A stretch of DNA of 52,448 nucleotides. Origin: Myxococcota bacterium (GTDB taxonomy: Bacteria; Myxococcota_A; UBA9160; UBA4427). The stretch covers positions 1 to 52,448 of the forward strand of contig JAQWRT010000071.1 in assembly GCA_029243605.1 (NCBI GenBank). Direction: 5' to 3'. A program made the translations under genes and the position numbers. Positions 19,026 through 27,598 of the stretch are shown here, in pieces; the stretch's first letter is position 1, and each line of letters starts with the position of its first letter. A model generated the notes under the pieces. That model made no database searches. It was not told where the DNA came from and saw nothing but the letters and a program-made list of their open reading frames with translations.

Positions 19026-19508
19026 ATGCAACCGGATGACCTGGAAGGACTTCTCCATAAGCAGGCGATCAGCGAGGTGCTCTACAGCTACGCAGCGGGC
19101 TGCGACCAACGAGACTGGAAACTCTTCGCCCGCTGCTTCTGCGACGAGGTCGAGATCGACCTCTCGAGTTGGAATGGCAACCCACCCACGCGACTGCCCC
19201 GGGACACCTGGGTGGAGGGCGTCCGCTCTGGACTTTCGGGCTTCGATGCGACCCAGCACCTGAGCGGGAATCATCTCGTAGAGGTCAACAGCGAGGAGGC
19301 CCGTGCCACATCCAATATCCAGGCGAGTCATATGCTCGGCGGGGAACGGGTGGTGCTCGGCGGCTGGTACGATACCCGGCTGCTTCACCAGGCGGGCCAA
19401 TGGCGCATCGCCCGAAGCCAGTTGAATATCACCTGGAGGGAAGGGCGTGAGGAACTCTTCGCCGAAGCCGCCGCGCGAGGGTTGCCCCAAGGTGACGGGA
19501 CCCCCTGA
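19026..19508 (+). CDS. NTF2/SnoaL-like domain protein
   Basis: A 160-residue cone-shaped alpha+beta protein of the SnoaL-like group. The N-terminal helix KQAISEVLYSYAAGCDQRDW and FARCFCDEVEIDLS are family-typical, as is the final strand WRIARSQLNITWREG. Members are polyketide cyclases, hydratases or dehydratases with small hydrophobic ligands; no specific reaction can be assigned. The ATG at 19026 follows GGGAAAGGG. It is divergent from bufB. Confidence 0.85.
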   Translation: MQPDDLEGLLHKQAISEVLYSYAAGCDQRDWKLFARCFCDEVEIDLSSWNGNPPTRLPRDTWVEGVRSGLSGFDATQHLSGNHLVEVNSEEARATSNIQASHMLGGERVVLGGWYDTRLLHQAGQWRIARSQLNITWREGREELFAEAAARGLPQGDGTP

Positions 19509-19595
19509 AGGCCCTGCCCCCCAAGCCCCGGTCGCCCGGGGCGCATCATTCCCTTAAGCCCCCGGGATTTTCCCAGGCGCGCCCGTGAGCCCGGC

Positions 19596-21089
19596 TCAAC
19601 CGCCGCTGAGCAGTTCGGCCAATCCTCCGGGCCCCAGCAGCTTTCCATTCACAACGGGAACGCCCTGCTCGAACCGAAACTCGATCCGATAGCGACCTCC
19701 TTGGGGCTTGAGCATTCCGGTGCCCAGGAGTTGCCCCAGGGCCATCTCACGCATGAACTGCGCCATCGCCAAGATCTCTTCGTCGGGCAACTCCGGGGCT
19801 TCGGCGGCCACGCTCTGGGCCAGAAAAAGATCGAGTCCGTTGTGGAGAATCGCAGTCGGGATCGCAAATTCGGCCAGGGCTCCAACTGCCTCCATCGCGC
19901 TCAACTCCTCGGCGAAGGCCTCGGGTTCACTGCCATCGATGCTCAACAGCCCCGTCGCCTCGAGCCGACCGTCGGGGCCATCGATCTCGAAAGCCTCCAC
20001 CCGCAACTCGGGCGAACTCGCCACCAGGGCCGGTATCCATTCCCGGAGCAAATTGGCCTCCAGTTCCGCCAACGCCACCGGATCTTCCTCGGCGACGGCA
20101 AGAGCCCCAAGCGCCTCACGGAAATTCACAAGGGCTCCAAGGTCGACGCCCTTGGCCGCGACTCGCACGAGCCCCGGCCCAAGACGATTGGCGCCCACTT
20201 CAAGGCTGTCGAGACTCATGACGAGTTGCAGGCGCTCAAGGCGCCTATCCTCACTCTTCAGATCGATCTGCAGACGAGCGCCCCGGGCCATGGCGACGGG
20301 CTCGGATGAGCCCGTGCTCGAAATCTCAAGGTCACCGAGGTCGATGTCGATGGCCGAGGAATCGCGCTCATTGGGCGCCCGGCTGGCGTCGAATGTTCCG
20401 AAGCTTGGCGCCCACCCGACCCTTGCTCCCGCGGCGGTCTGGATCGAGCCAGGCCCGAGTTCGAAGGTCCCTTCGACCCGGCTCCCGGCCTCGCTCAACG
20501 CGCCGCGAAAGTCCAGGGTCGACGGCTCGAGGCGGGCTTCGAGTCCGGGAGAGATCAAGCGCAGTTCCCCCGACTGGATCTGGCCGCGCCCACCCCGAAT
20601 GCCCCCTTGGATCGACAACTCGGCCTGGATCGCCTCTCCAGAAAGCGATCCGTCGGTGGAAGCGAATGCCGGCGAACTCGCCTCGAGATCCAGGGTTCCG
20701 TCGAGGTTCACCCTCAGAACCCAATCCACCCCCAGTCCGGCCTCCACCGGCCTAATTTGCCCCCGCACCCGGGCCAAAACGGGAGGAATGGGGACAAAGC
20801 CGGAGAACCACTCGGAGAGCGCGAAGGGGCCGTGGACCCAATTTTGATCGACCTCGAGGGCAAGCGGAGCCCCAGCCGCCCCGGGGAGCCGAAAGCGGGC
20901 GACCGCGGTCGAACTGAAGAGACCCCGATCAAAATGCCCCTCAACCAGGTCCAGGCCGGGCGCTTCGTTCTGCAAGCGCTCGATGAGCGGGGGATAGGCG
21001 CGCTCCAGGGCAAAACCCAGCAGAACCGGCAGGACGATGAAAACCAGGGCCAGCCCCAGTCCGGCAGCGATGATCAACCCCTTCTTCAT
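19596..21089 (-). CDS. YdgA/DUF945-like envelope protein
   Basis: A 497-residue protein with one N-terminal membrane anchor (KKGLIIAAGLGLALVFIVLPVLLG, split here as a helix at residues 2-25) and a long beta-rich periplasmic domain. The arrangement, the early FDRGLFSSTAVARF, LDRG-like strand pattern and the ending PVVNGKLL resemble the YdgA/DUF945 family of periplasmic proteins, which are distantly like AsmA. Role may be in envelope lipid handling, which is inference. Start ATG 21089 has GGAGGGAGAGGG upstream. Confidence 0.7.
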   Translation of the reverse strand: MKKGLIIAAGLGLALVFIVLPVLLGFALERAYPPLIERLQNEAPGLDLVEGHFDRGLFSSTAVARFRLPGAAGAPLALEVDQNWVHGPFALSEWFSGFVPIPPVLARVRGQIRPVEAGLGVDWVLRVNLDGTLDLEASSPAFASTDGSLSGEAIQAELSIQGGIRGGRGQIQSGELRLISPGLEARLEPSTLDFRGALSEAGSRVEGTFELGPGSIQTAAGARVGWAPSFGTFDASRAPNERDSSAIDIDLGDLEISSTGSSEPVAMARGARLQIDLKSEDRRLERLQLVMSLDSLEVGANRLGPGLVRVAAKGVDLGALVNFREALGALAVAEEDPVALAELEANLLREWIPALVASSPELRVEAFEIDGPDGRLEATGLLSIDGSEPEAFAEELSAMEAVGALAEFAIPTAILHNGLDLFLAQSVAAEAPELPDEEILAMAQFMREMALGQLLGTGMLKPQGGRYRIEFRFEQGVPVVNGKLLGPGGLAELLSGG

Positions 21090-21257
21090 AGCCCTCTCCC
21101 TCCGAAAAACGGTGTAACCGCCGCACGATATCCCCTCAGCGCCCTCCCCTTCAAGCGATGGAGAGACAAATTCCGTCGATTTTCGCCGGGCGGCGAGAGC
21201 GAGGGAAATGCTGGGGGCCGGGGGGAGTTCGTCGGCCGAAGCCTGTATCATCCCGCC

Positions 21258-21833
21258 ATGCGGCGATTTATCCTCGTGCTTCTCCCTATTCTGGCCTTCG
21301 GGCTCGTACTCCCCGCCCTTTCCGCCGCTGCGGACAGGGGTTGGGTCCGCGGCGAAATCCGGCTGAATATCCGCACCGGACCCGGCACCCAGTTCAAGAT
21401 CGTGGGAGTGGCCAAGACCGGCGACGGCGTCGAAATCGTCGAGCGGGCGGATAACTGGACCAAAGTGCGCGTCTCCAGCGAGGCGGGGAAGAATCGCGAA
21501 GGCTGGATCCCCGAGGGCTACCTCAACCCGGTCCCCCCACCCACCCTTCGGCTCAGCCAAGCCGAAGCCGAGGTCTCGCGCCTGACCACCGAACTCGAGG
21601 CCCTGCGCCAACAGGCCGAATCCCTGGGAATCACCGCCCGGGAACTCGGCGAGCAGGAGAATTCACAGGCCGCCGAGATCGAGGAACTGACTCGGGAGAA
21701 TATTCGCCTTCGCGCAGGCGACCGCTATCCCGAATGGATCACCGGCGCCTCGATCCTCGCCGCGGGCATGTTGCTCGGCAGCCTTCTTCACCGGGCATCT
21801 ACCCGGCGCCAGCAAACGCGCATCCGCCTCTGA
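21258..21833 (+). CDS. SH3b domain protein, YgiM/TIGR04211-like
   Basis: A 191-residue protein: signal peptide (residues 1-25), a bacterial SH3 domain (RGEIRLNIRTGPGTQFK ... GWIPEGYL), a coiled coil of about 65 residues (EVSRLTTELEALRQQAESL), and a C-terminal membrane helix followed by a basic tail (STRRQQTRIRL). This order matches E. coli YgiM and TIGR04211. Such proteins sit in the inner membrane facing the periplasm and may bind peptidoglycan. It is divergent from the YdgA-like gene. Confidence 0.9.
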   Translation: MRRFILVLLPILAFGLVLPALSAAADRGWVRGEIRLNIRTGPGTQFKIVGVAKTGDGVEIVERADNWTKVRVSSEAGKNREGWIPEGYLNPVPPPTLRLSQAEAEVSRLTTELEALRQQAESLGITARELGEQENSQAAEIEELTRENIRLRAGDRYPEWITGASILAAGMLLGSLLHRASTRRQQTRIRL

Positions 21834-21842
21834 GCCGCGCGT

Positions 21843-23210
21843 CTATCTGTCGGGCCGGGGCTCGCGCAGGAAGTAGATGCAACTAGTGACGAGCAGGACC
21901 GTACCCACGCCAGCCATGCCCCAGGTCGCGACCTGGAAGAAGGCCAGCCGGGACATCTCTGAAGCCGCCAGATCTTTATAGAGAAGCATGGCCACCGATC
22001 CGGTATAGCCGACGGCATCCGCGAGGTAGATGGCAAAGACCGCTGTCCCCACGAGAGCAGTATTGGCCATTAGTCTTTCAAAGAGCAACGACCCGTAGGG
22101 CACGTAGGCCAAATAAGAACCGAGACCGATCAGCGTCATCCACCAGAATCCGCTGATTACACCTGCTTCGAGGAGCAGCGTACTCACCCCGAGGAGTGCA
22201 GTCCCCCCCGCCATCACGCCAAACGTGGCAAGCAGCCCGGGTCGACTTCGACGCACGGTATTGAGAAGCGCGAGAATCGAGATCACTCCCAGGGCAACGA
22301 GGGTTTCGGCCCGTGTGATAATCGTCTCGTTCCCGTGATAGGGATAACCGAGGCTCTCGAAAATCTCGACCGAGTAATTGTCACGAAAATCCCGATAGGC
22401 CGTCAGAATAAAATAAGCGGCCACCAACATCACGAGCCCGGGTAAGTACTCGCGAAGAAAGGCGTTTCGCTTGGAGCTATCCATGGACTCGCGAGGCTGA
22501 CGTTGCTCCAAATCCGTCTCCGTTCGCCGCGGAAGCTGGGCCAACATCCAAACAAAGAGAAAGAAGAAGGGTAGAAAATGCAGCCCTGTCACAGCGGGCA
22601 TCCAAGCCTCACTGACCTTTCCGAGCCAATCTGAGAATGCCGACCCGACCACGGGAACCCTCGCCCACCATTCCGCGGCTCCCCCGCTCATCATGGCTCG
22701 CCCCACATCCTTGACCATCCCACTGGAGACAATGAACGAACAACTGAGACCGGCCAAAAGGAGTTCCGAGGTCACCCTGCCCTCGAGGAATCGCACCACC
22801 AGGCCCCAAACCATTCCGAGGGAAAGGCCATTCAAGAAGATCGCGAAGGTCTTCCAGCTCCCAGGCATCTCTGCAAAGAGCAATAGAGCTGCTTCGGCCC
22901 AGAGAATCAAACCGGCCAGGGTCAGGGCGTGGTAACGCGGGGGGAGTTCGGAACACACCCGAATGCCGACATATTTCGAGAGGGCGTACCCCATGACCTG
23001 GCTGATGACGATCGCACTCTTCAACTCGAGCATGTCGAGAGCAAAAAACTCACCTTCGAATTTCGCCGCTGCGAAGGGCTTCCTGAACGCATACATGCAG
23101 AAGTAGGCGCCGAAGGACGCCGTCACGGCGTAGGCGACGAAGAACCCTGCCGGCGCCCTTTCGAGCAGGGCGGTCAGTCGACCCGAACTTCCAAACCCCG
23201 GAGCAGACAT
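21843..23210 (-). CDS. DUF5690 / MFS-like membrane transporter
   Basis: A 455-residue protein with about 12 transmembrane helices. The N-terminal YFCMYAFRKPFAAAKFEG is characteristic of DUF5690, a branch of the major facilitator fold related to sugar-phosphate permeases. No substrate is known. The start ATG 23210 follows GGGA. It lies 42 bases downstream of trkA on the same strand and may share its transcript; any link with potassium uptake is only positional. Confidence 0.82.
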   Translation of the reverse strand: MSAPGFGSSGRLTALLERAPAGFFVAYAVTASFGAYFCMYAFRKPFAAAKFEGEFFALDMLELKSAIVISQVMGYALSKYVGIRVCSELPPRYHALTLAGLILWAEAALLLFAEMPGSWKTFAIFLNGLSLGMVWGLVVRFLEGRVTSELLLAGLSCSFIVSSGMVKDVGRAMMSGGAAEWWARVPVVGSAFSDWLGKVSEAWMPAVTGLHFLPFFFLFVWMLAQLPRRTETDLEQRQPRESMDSSKRNAFLREYLPGLVMLVAAYFILTAYRDFRDNYSVEIFESLGYPYHGNETIITRAETLVALGVISILALLNTVRRSRPGLLATFGVMAGGTALLGVSTLLLEAGVISGFWWMTLIGLGSYLAYVPYGSLLFERLMANTALVGTAVFAIYLADAVGYTGSVAMLLYKDLAASEMSRLAFFQVATWGMAGVGTVLLVTSCIYFLREPRPDR

Positions 23211-23252
23211 TTTTCCCAGGTCGCCTCGCTGCGCGAAAGCGCCGATCGGGCC

Positions 23253-24611
23253 CTAGGGCTCGAGAAATTCGTTGAGTTTGCTGCTCAACTGGTTCATGGA
23301 AACGATGAGCAAGCGATCTCCCGCGATCACCTGATCGCCCCCCTTGGGCAGCAGGAGCTTGTCTCCACGCTGCAAAGCAGCGATCAGGACGCCCCTGGGC
23401 AATCCAACATCCATCAGCGGCGCCGATGTCAGCCGGCAATCCTTTGCAGCGTCGACCTCGATGATTTCCACTTCTTCACCGAGCAGGGCCGCTCCGGAAC
23501 GAACACCCCCCCCGCGGATATGCTGAATCGTTTCGCTGATGGTGAGGAGCCTCGGGCTGATGATTGCATCAATCCCGATATCGCCAACCATGGAAACCAT
23601 CGCCGGGTTATCCACCAGCACGATCGATCGGCCTGCTCCCAAACGCCTCGCCAAGAGACCGGATACCAAATTCGACTCGTGATCGTCGGTCAGGGCAACA
23701 AAGGCCGAAACCTGTTCGATCTCCTCGTCCTCGAGGAGCGACTGGTCCGTCGGTCGACCTTCGATGACCAGCACATGATCGAGCTGGCTCGCCGCAGCCT
23801 GGGCGGCGGCAGAATCTTCTTCGATCATCACCACCCGCTCGTCTCTCTCCTCCAGACGCTTTGCCAGGGCGAGACCGATCGATGTCGCACCCGCCACCAT
23901 AATTCGCCCTTGGCGCTCGGGAGGCGCGCCCACGAGAGCGAGTACATCGGCGAGTTCGTGTCGGGCAATCGCAAAATAAACCAAATCGCCCGCATGAATC
24001 TGCTCGGTGCCGCCGGGAACAATCCAATCCGTTCCACGCTGAATCGCAACAGCCAGAGTGGGTGTCGAGGCGAAGAGCAATTTCATGTCCGAAACCTGAA
24101 GGCCGGCAAAATCCGAAGCCTCGCTGATACGGAAGCCAGCAACGAAAACATTTCCCTCGACGAAGCGCATCACGTCGACTGCCCCAGGAACCTCGAGAAG
24201 CGATGCGATGCGCTCGACGGAAGCGGTATCGGGATTAACGCAGACCCCCTCTACGGGACGATCCTGACAGGCCTTGGTAAAGCCCTCCTCGTGCCCAGCA
24301 TCGTGCACCCGAACGACTACCCGAGGTGTATTGAAAACGTGGCTCGCCAGAAACCCGACGACGACGTTCGAAGCATCACTTTCGGTCGCCGCAACGACCA
24401 GACCGACATTTTCGATGCCGGCGTTTCGAAGCACCGGCGCGGTTGCGCCATTCCCCTCGAAGATATGAATATCGAGGGTCTCTCCTACCTCGCGCACCCG
24501 GTCTGGATTTTTTTCGACCAGGGTGACATCGTAGCCATCGCGGGAGAGACGATTCGCAAGGGTCTGACCCACGAGACCGCCACCCACGATGAGGACCTCA
24601 TTGCGCTCCAC
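23253..24611 (-). CDS. trkA: Trk potassium uptake regulatory subunit TrkA
   Basis: A 452-residue cytoplasmic protein with two RCK halves. The first Rossmann motif is VLIVGGGLVGQTLANRL with acidic VEKNPD at the end of strand 2, so it binds NAD(H). The second motif GATSIGLALAKRLEE is present but less canonical. TrkA_C domains follow each half. TrkA gates the TrkH potassium channel; no trkH is nearby. The start is GTG 24611 with GGAGG about 11 bases upstream. Confidence 0.93.
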   Translation of the reverse strand: MERNEVLIVGGGLVGQTLANRLSRDGYDVTLVEKNPDRVREVGETLDIHIFEGNGATAPVLRNAGIENVGLVVAATESDASNVVVGFLASHVFNTPRVVVRVHDAGHEEGFTKACQDRPVEGVCVNPDTASVERIASLLEVPGAVDVMRFVEGNVFVAGFRISEASDFAGLQVSDMKLLFASTPTLAVAIQRGTDWIVPGGTEQIHAGDLVYFAIARHELADVLALVGAPPERQGRIMVAGATSIGLALAKRLEERDERVVMIEEDSAAAQAAASQLDHVLVIEGRPTDQSLLEDEEIEQVSAFVALTDDHESNLVSGLLARRLGAGRSIVLVDNPAMVSMVGDIGIDAIISPRLLTISETIQHIRGGGVRSGAALLGEEVEIIEVDAAKDCRLTSAPLMDVGLPRGVLIAALQRGDKLLLPKGGDQVIAGDRLLIVSMNQLSSKLNEFLEP

Positions 24612-24769
24612 CCCGACGTCCTCCCCCTTTTCGCTCGCCCTTGGCTAGGCCAGCTTCGATTCTCCCCACTTACAATACCGCGAGCGCCGGGCTGCGACGA
24701 CATTCACCCGACGATGAGTGGAATTTTGGGTCAATGGGCCCGGGTCGGCGCGGGCGCTATGCTGGCTCC

Positions 24770-25240
24770 ATGGACCCTAAACTTGCCTATTGGACTGGGG
24801 CTACCCTGAATATGGCGACGCTGGTGCTCCTCGCCTTTGCCGGAATCCGCGGGGCCAGAGGGGGAAAAGTGGCCCGGCATAGGCGCCTCATGCTCCTCGC
24901 GGCGAGCTTGGTGGTTGCCTTCGTCTTGTCCTACGCGCTCAAGCTCCTGGCCCTGGGCCGGGAGGATCTCGAGACATGGAGCAGCGGAGCGATCTGGACT
25001 CTTCGCTTTCATGAAGCCTGTATCCTTGTGATGCTAACGAGCGGCGGCCTGACCCTAAAAAAAGGACTGGCGCTCTCTCGAACCCGGGCCGCCAACAAGG
25101 ACTCGAACCTGCCCAGCCCACTTCCCGGAGAGATCGAACGGCATGGGAGAAGCGGGCGGATTGCGGTCTACGCGGCTAGCCTGGGCTTGTTGAGCGCGTG
25201 TGCCGTTCTGGCAGGCATGTACCAGAGGGCAGCGCTCTAG
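24770..25240 (+). CDS. DUF420-like four-helix membrane protein
   Basis: A 156-residue protein with about four transmembrane helices. The segment VARHRRLMLLAASLVVAFVL and the later LRFHEACILVMLTSG give the His-containing pattern of DUF420 proteins, which are often near heme-copper oxidase genes. No oxidase is adjacent here. The chosen ATG is at 24770; the frame extends upstream without family likeness. Assignment is moderate. Confidence 0.65.
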   Translation: MDPKLAYWTGATLNMATLVLLAFAGIRGARGGKVARHRRLMLLAASLVVAFVLSYALKLLALGREDLETWSSGAIWTLRFHEACILVMLTSGGLTLKKGLALSRTRAANKDSNLPSPLPGEIERHGRSGRIAVYAASLGLLSACAVLAGMYQRAAL

Positions 25241-25306
25241 AGCCCGGAAAGGACATCGGGCACATCCGGGGAGCTGGCAGCAATCGATTCTGTAACACAA
25301 GGCCTT

Positions 25307-26353
25307 TTGGGAGCCGTCGTCGGGCAGGCTGGATTTTCCGACAAGCTCGGGCGCCGTGCACTCGTCTGGGGAGCCATAGGCGGCTTGCTTCCCGACCTCG
25401 ATGTTCTCGTCGCTGCGGGTCAAGACCCCTTCGCCGAGTTCGTCTATCACCGAGGCTTCACCCACTCCTTGTGGTTCGGGCCAATCGCCGGCCCGATCAT
25501 TGGCTGGGCAATCTGGCGCTTCTATCGATGGCGTGGAAGAGCCGGGCCAGGTGAACCCGGTGAACCCTCCGCGCTCTCGGCGTGGATGGGATTGATGGCT
25601 GTCGCCCTGTTTACCCATCCACTGATCGATGTCTTTACGAGCTACGGCACCCAACTCCTGGCCCCATTCTCCCGGGCTCGCTTTGCCCTGGACGCCGTGG
25701 CGATCATCGACTTCACCTACTCAGGAATTCTCGTCCTGGGCCTCATCGCCGGGTGCCTCCTCCATCGGAGCGGCAAATCTCCCAAAGCTGTCGCCCTAGC
25801 GGCCTTGGTCCTTTCCTGGAGTTATATGGGTTACGGATGGTGGCTGAACGAAAGGGCCGAGGCTCAGATTGCCGAGGAACTCATCGCCTCGGGTCATCCC
25901 CCGGATCAGGTCAATAGCTACCCGACCTTCGTGCAACCCTTCCTTCGTCGTTTCGTTGCCCGCGCTGACGATCGACTTTGGGTTGGCCTGCATACCCCCC
26001 TCGACGGCGGAGCGACTGTCTGGACAGAATTTGTCTCGGCCGATTCTCACCCCCTGGTCGAGAGGCTGATGCAAACCCCTCGCGGGCGGGTCTTCAACTG
26101 GTTCGCCATGGGAGAGATCGCCGCTCGAGTTCACCCCACAGCGGACGGGGTCGGGGTCGAAATTGACGACCTCCGCTACGGCTTCCCGGGCAACCCCGAA
26201 TATGGGATGTGGGGCATTCGCGGAGTCTTCGGCGACGATCTTGAACTCGTCACCCCGGTGGAGCGAACCCGTCACCCCGCTCGGACAGGGCTGGGGCCGA
26301 GCGATCTATGGCGCGCTATGTGGGGTGACTTCTCTACGGATTCGAGCCCCTGA
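25307..26353 (+). CDS. YdjM-like membrane-bound metal-dependent hydrolase
   Basis: A membrane protein of about 350 residues in the DUF457/YdjM family. It has PDLDVL (metal Asp), HRGFTHS (two His), and HPLIDVFTSYGTQLLAPFS, the three metal motifs, within four to six helices, plus a soluble C-terminal domain of about 150 residues. The given start is the first standard codon (TTG 25307), but family similarity begins earlier: codons from 25283 read I-DSVTQGLLGAVVG, where relatives have M-DS-TQ. Thus translation probably starts at ATC 25283 or CTG 25274, with GGGGAG at 25268-25273. Confidence 0.85.
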   Translation: MGAVVGQAGFSDKLGRRALVWGAIGGLLPDLDVLVAAGQDPFAEFVYHRGFTHSLWFGPIAGPIIGWAIWRFYRWRGRAGPGEPGEPSALSAWMGLMAVALFTHPLIDVFTSYGTQLLAPFSRARFALDAVAIIDFTYSGILVLGLIAGCLLHRSGKSPKAVALAALVLSWSYMGYGWWLNERAEAQIAEELIASGHPPDQVNSYPTFVQPFLRRFVARADDRLWVGLHTPLDGGATVWTEFVSADSHPLVERLMQTPRGRVFNWFAMGEIAARVHPTADGVGVEIDDLRYGFPGNPEYGMWGIRGVFGDDLELVTPVERTRHPARTGLGPSDLWRAMWGDFSTDSSP

Positions 26354-26421
26354 CTATGCGGACGATCAATTTCCCGTCGCCCCCCACGAACTCCCTCCCA
26401 CGCCGCTTCTGGAGATCCGGC

Positions 26422-27036
26422 ATGGACCGCCCTCAGTTTCTGGGGTGGGCCTGTCTGGTGGCCTGGCTCAGCCTCGTACCCGGCCCCTCCCTCAATGCGG
26501 AGATTCCGGCCCCGCCTGCGACGGTAGAGGAAAGCACTCAGGGCCCCGCTCGCGAATCCACATTCGTCAGTCAATCCGGGATGTTCTCGTTGACCCTTCC
26601 CGGTACGAACTGGTTCGCCGTGAGGCCTGATACACGGCCAGAGCTCGCGGGCCTCGACCTCGCCGTCTTCCGGATCGGAGGCGGCGGCTGGATCAAGGGG
26701 CGACTGGCCCGCCGCTCGAATCGCGGAGTCGAAGGGGCTCTGATCGACGAAGCCGTGCATGCCAAATACCTGATCGAGTACGAGCCCGACGCGGTCGAGA
26801 CCAACCTCTCCTTGGACGCCTATAGAGGTTCGGCACTTTATTGTGGGCGACTTCGCCAGGGGAGCGCCCGCAAAGCGTGCTCCTTGGTTGCGGTCCAACT
26901 GCATGGCCGGCAGATGATCCGTCTTCACTCGTTGGTCGACGCCAAGACGCCGCGCTTGCGCGCGGTGATCCAGGCCGAAGTCGAGGCCGCCCTCTCAAGC
27001 CTCCAGACCGCGCCCTTCGCCTCACCCGCAAAATAA
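26422..27036 (+). CDS. Secreted protein of unknown function
   Basis: A 204-residue protein with a Sec signal peptide (FLGWACLVAWLSLVPGPSLNA) and a soluble domain starting near SGMFSLTLPGTNWF. No family was recognised. The ATG at 26422 has GGAG upstream; an earlier in-frame ATG at 26356 does not. It follows the hydrolase gene and may share its transcript. Confidence 0.75.
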   Translation: MDRPQFLGWACLVAWLSLVPGPSLNAEIPAPPATVEESTQGPARESTFVSQSGMFSLTLPGTNWFAVRPDTRPELAGLDLAVFRIGGGGWIKGRLARRSNRGVEGALIDEAVHAKYLIEYEPDAVETNLSLDAYRGSALYCGRLRQGSARKACSLVAVQLHGRQMIRLHSLVDAKTPRLRAVIQAEVEAALSSLQTAPFASPAK

Positions 27037-27598
27037 GTGCAGGTGGGGCGCGAGGGGCCAGCAGTCCGCTAGCAGGGCCTCCTGGGGTCACGGCAGACGA
27101 GAACCAGCGGCCCGGGCGGATTCCTGTGGGTTTTATTCCCCCACATTGCCAATTTATAACCTCAAAAATATTTCCTAAGTGCCGATACTCAGGGACAGTC
27201 ATGCCTGAGAAAACCAACAATTCGGCACCCCAACGAGCGCACTTGCCTTCCGAAGGTAATGCGCTGTCTCCGGGTTTACTTGAGCAAAATCAAGGCACTC
27301 GGAGGAGTCCTGGGCTGGGTAGAGGCATGGGGCGAACACCACGCCTCGGTCTCAAACGCGAATGCCGGTACGGGTCGAGTCCCGGGGTAGAACCGTCAAA
27401 ATTTCGACGCTCCGCCCAGAGCAAGAGCGACGCTTTTAAGAGAACCGGAGGGAGTGCAACGGGGACAAAGAACCGCCACCCCCGCCACATCTCCCATGCG
27501 TCAAAAGCAGAGTTTCAGTTGTCCCCCCGAAATCGAGTCGTCCCAGCGACTGCCTCGAGTCAGCGGACCCGATCAGCGAAGGCAAGGGAGTAAAGGTC
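27037..27598. other. Intergenic region upstream of the envelope electron-transfer operon
   Basis: 562 bases with no convincing gene. An AT-rich patch at about 27145-27180 is the likely promoter area for the plus-strand operon. A short hairpin (GTGGG ... CCCAC, about 27126-27144) lies just before it and may end the preceding transcript. The long distance to the coding start suggests a 5' leader of up to 400 bases, but I could not match a known riboswitch. Confidence 0.35.

Noticed and set aside
22929..24809. A 626-codon open frame on the plus strand
   Set aside because: It is antisense to trkA and the DUF5690 gene, both of which have clear family motifs.
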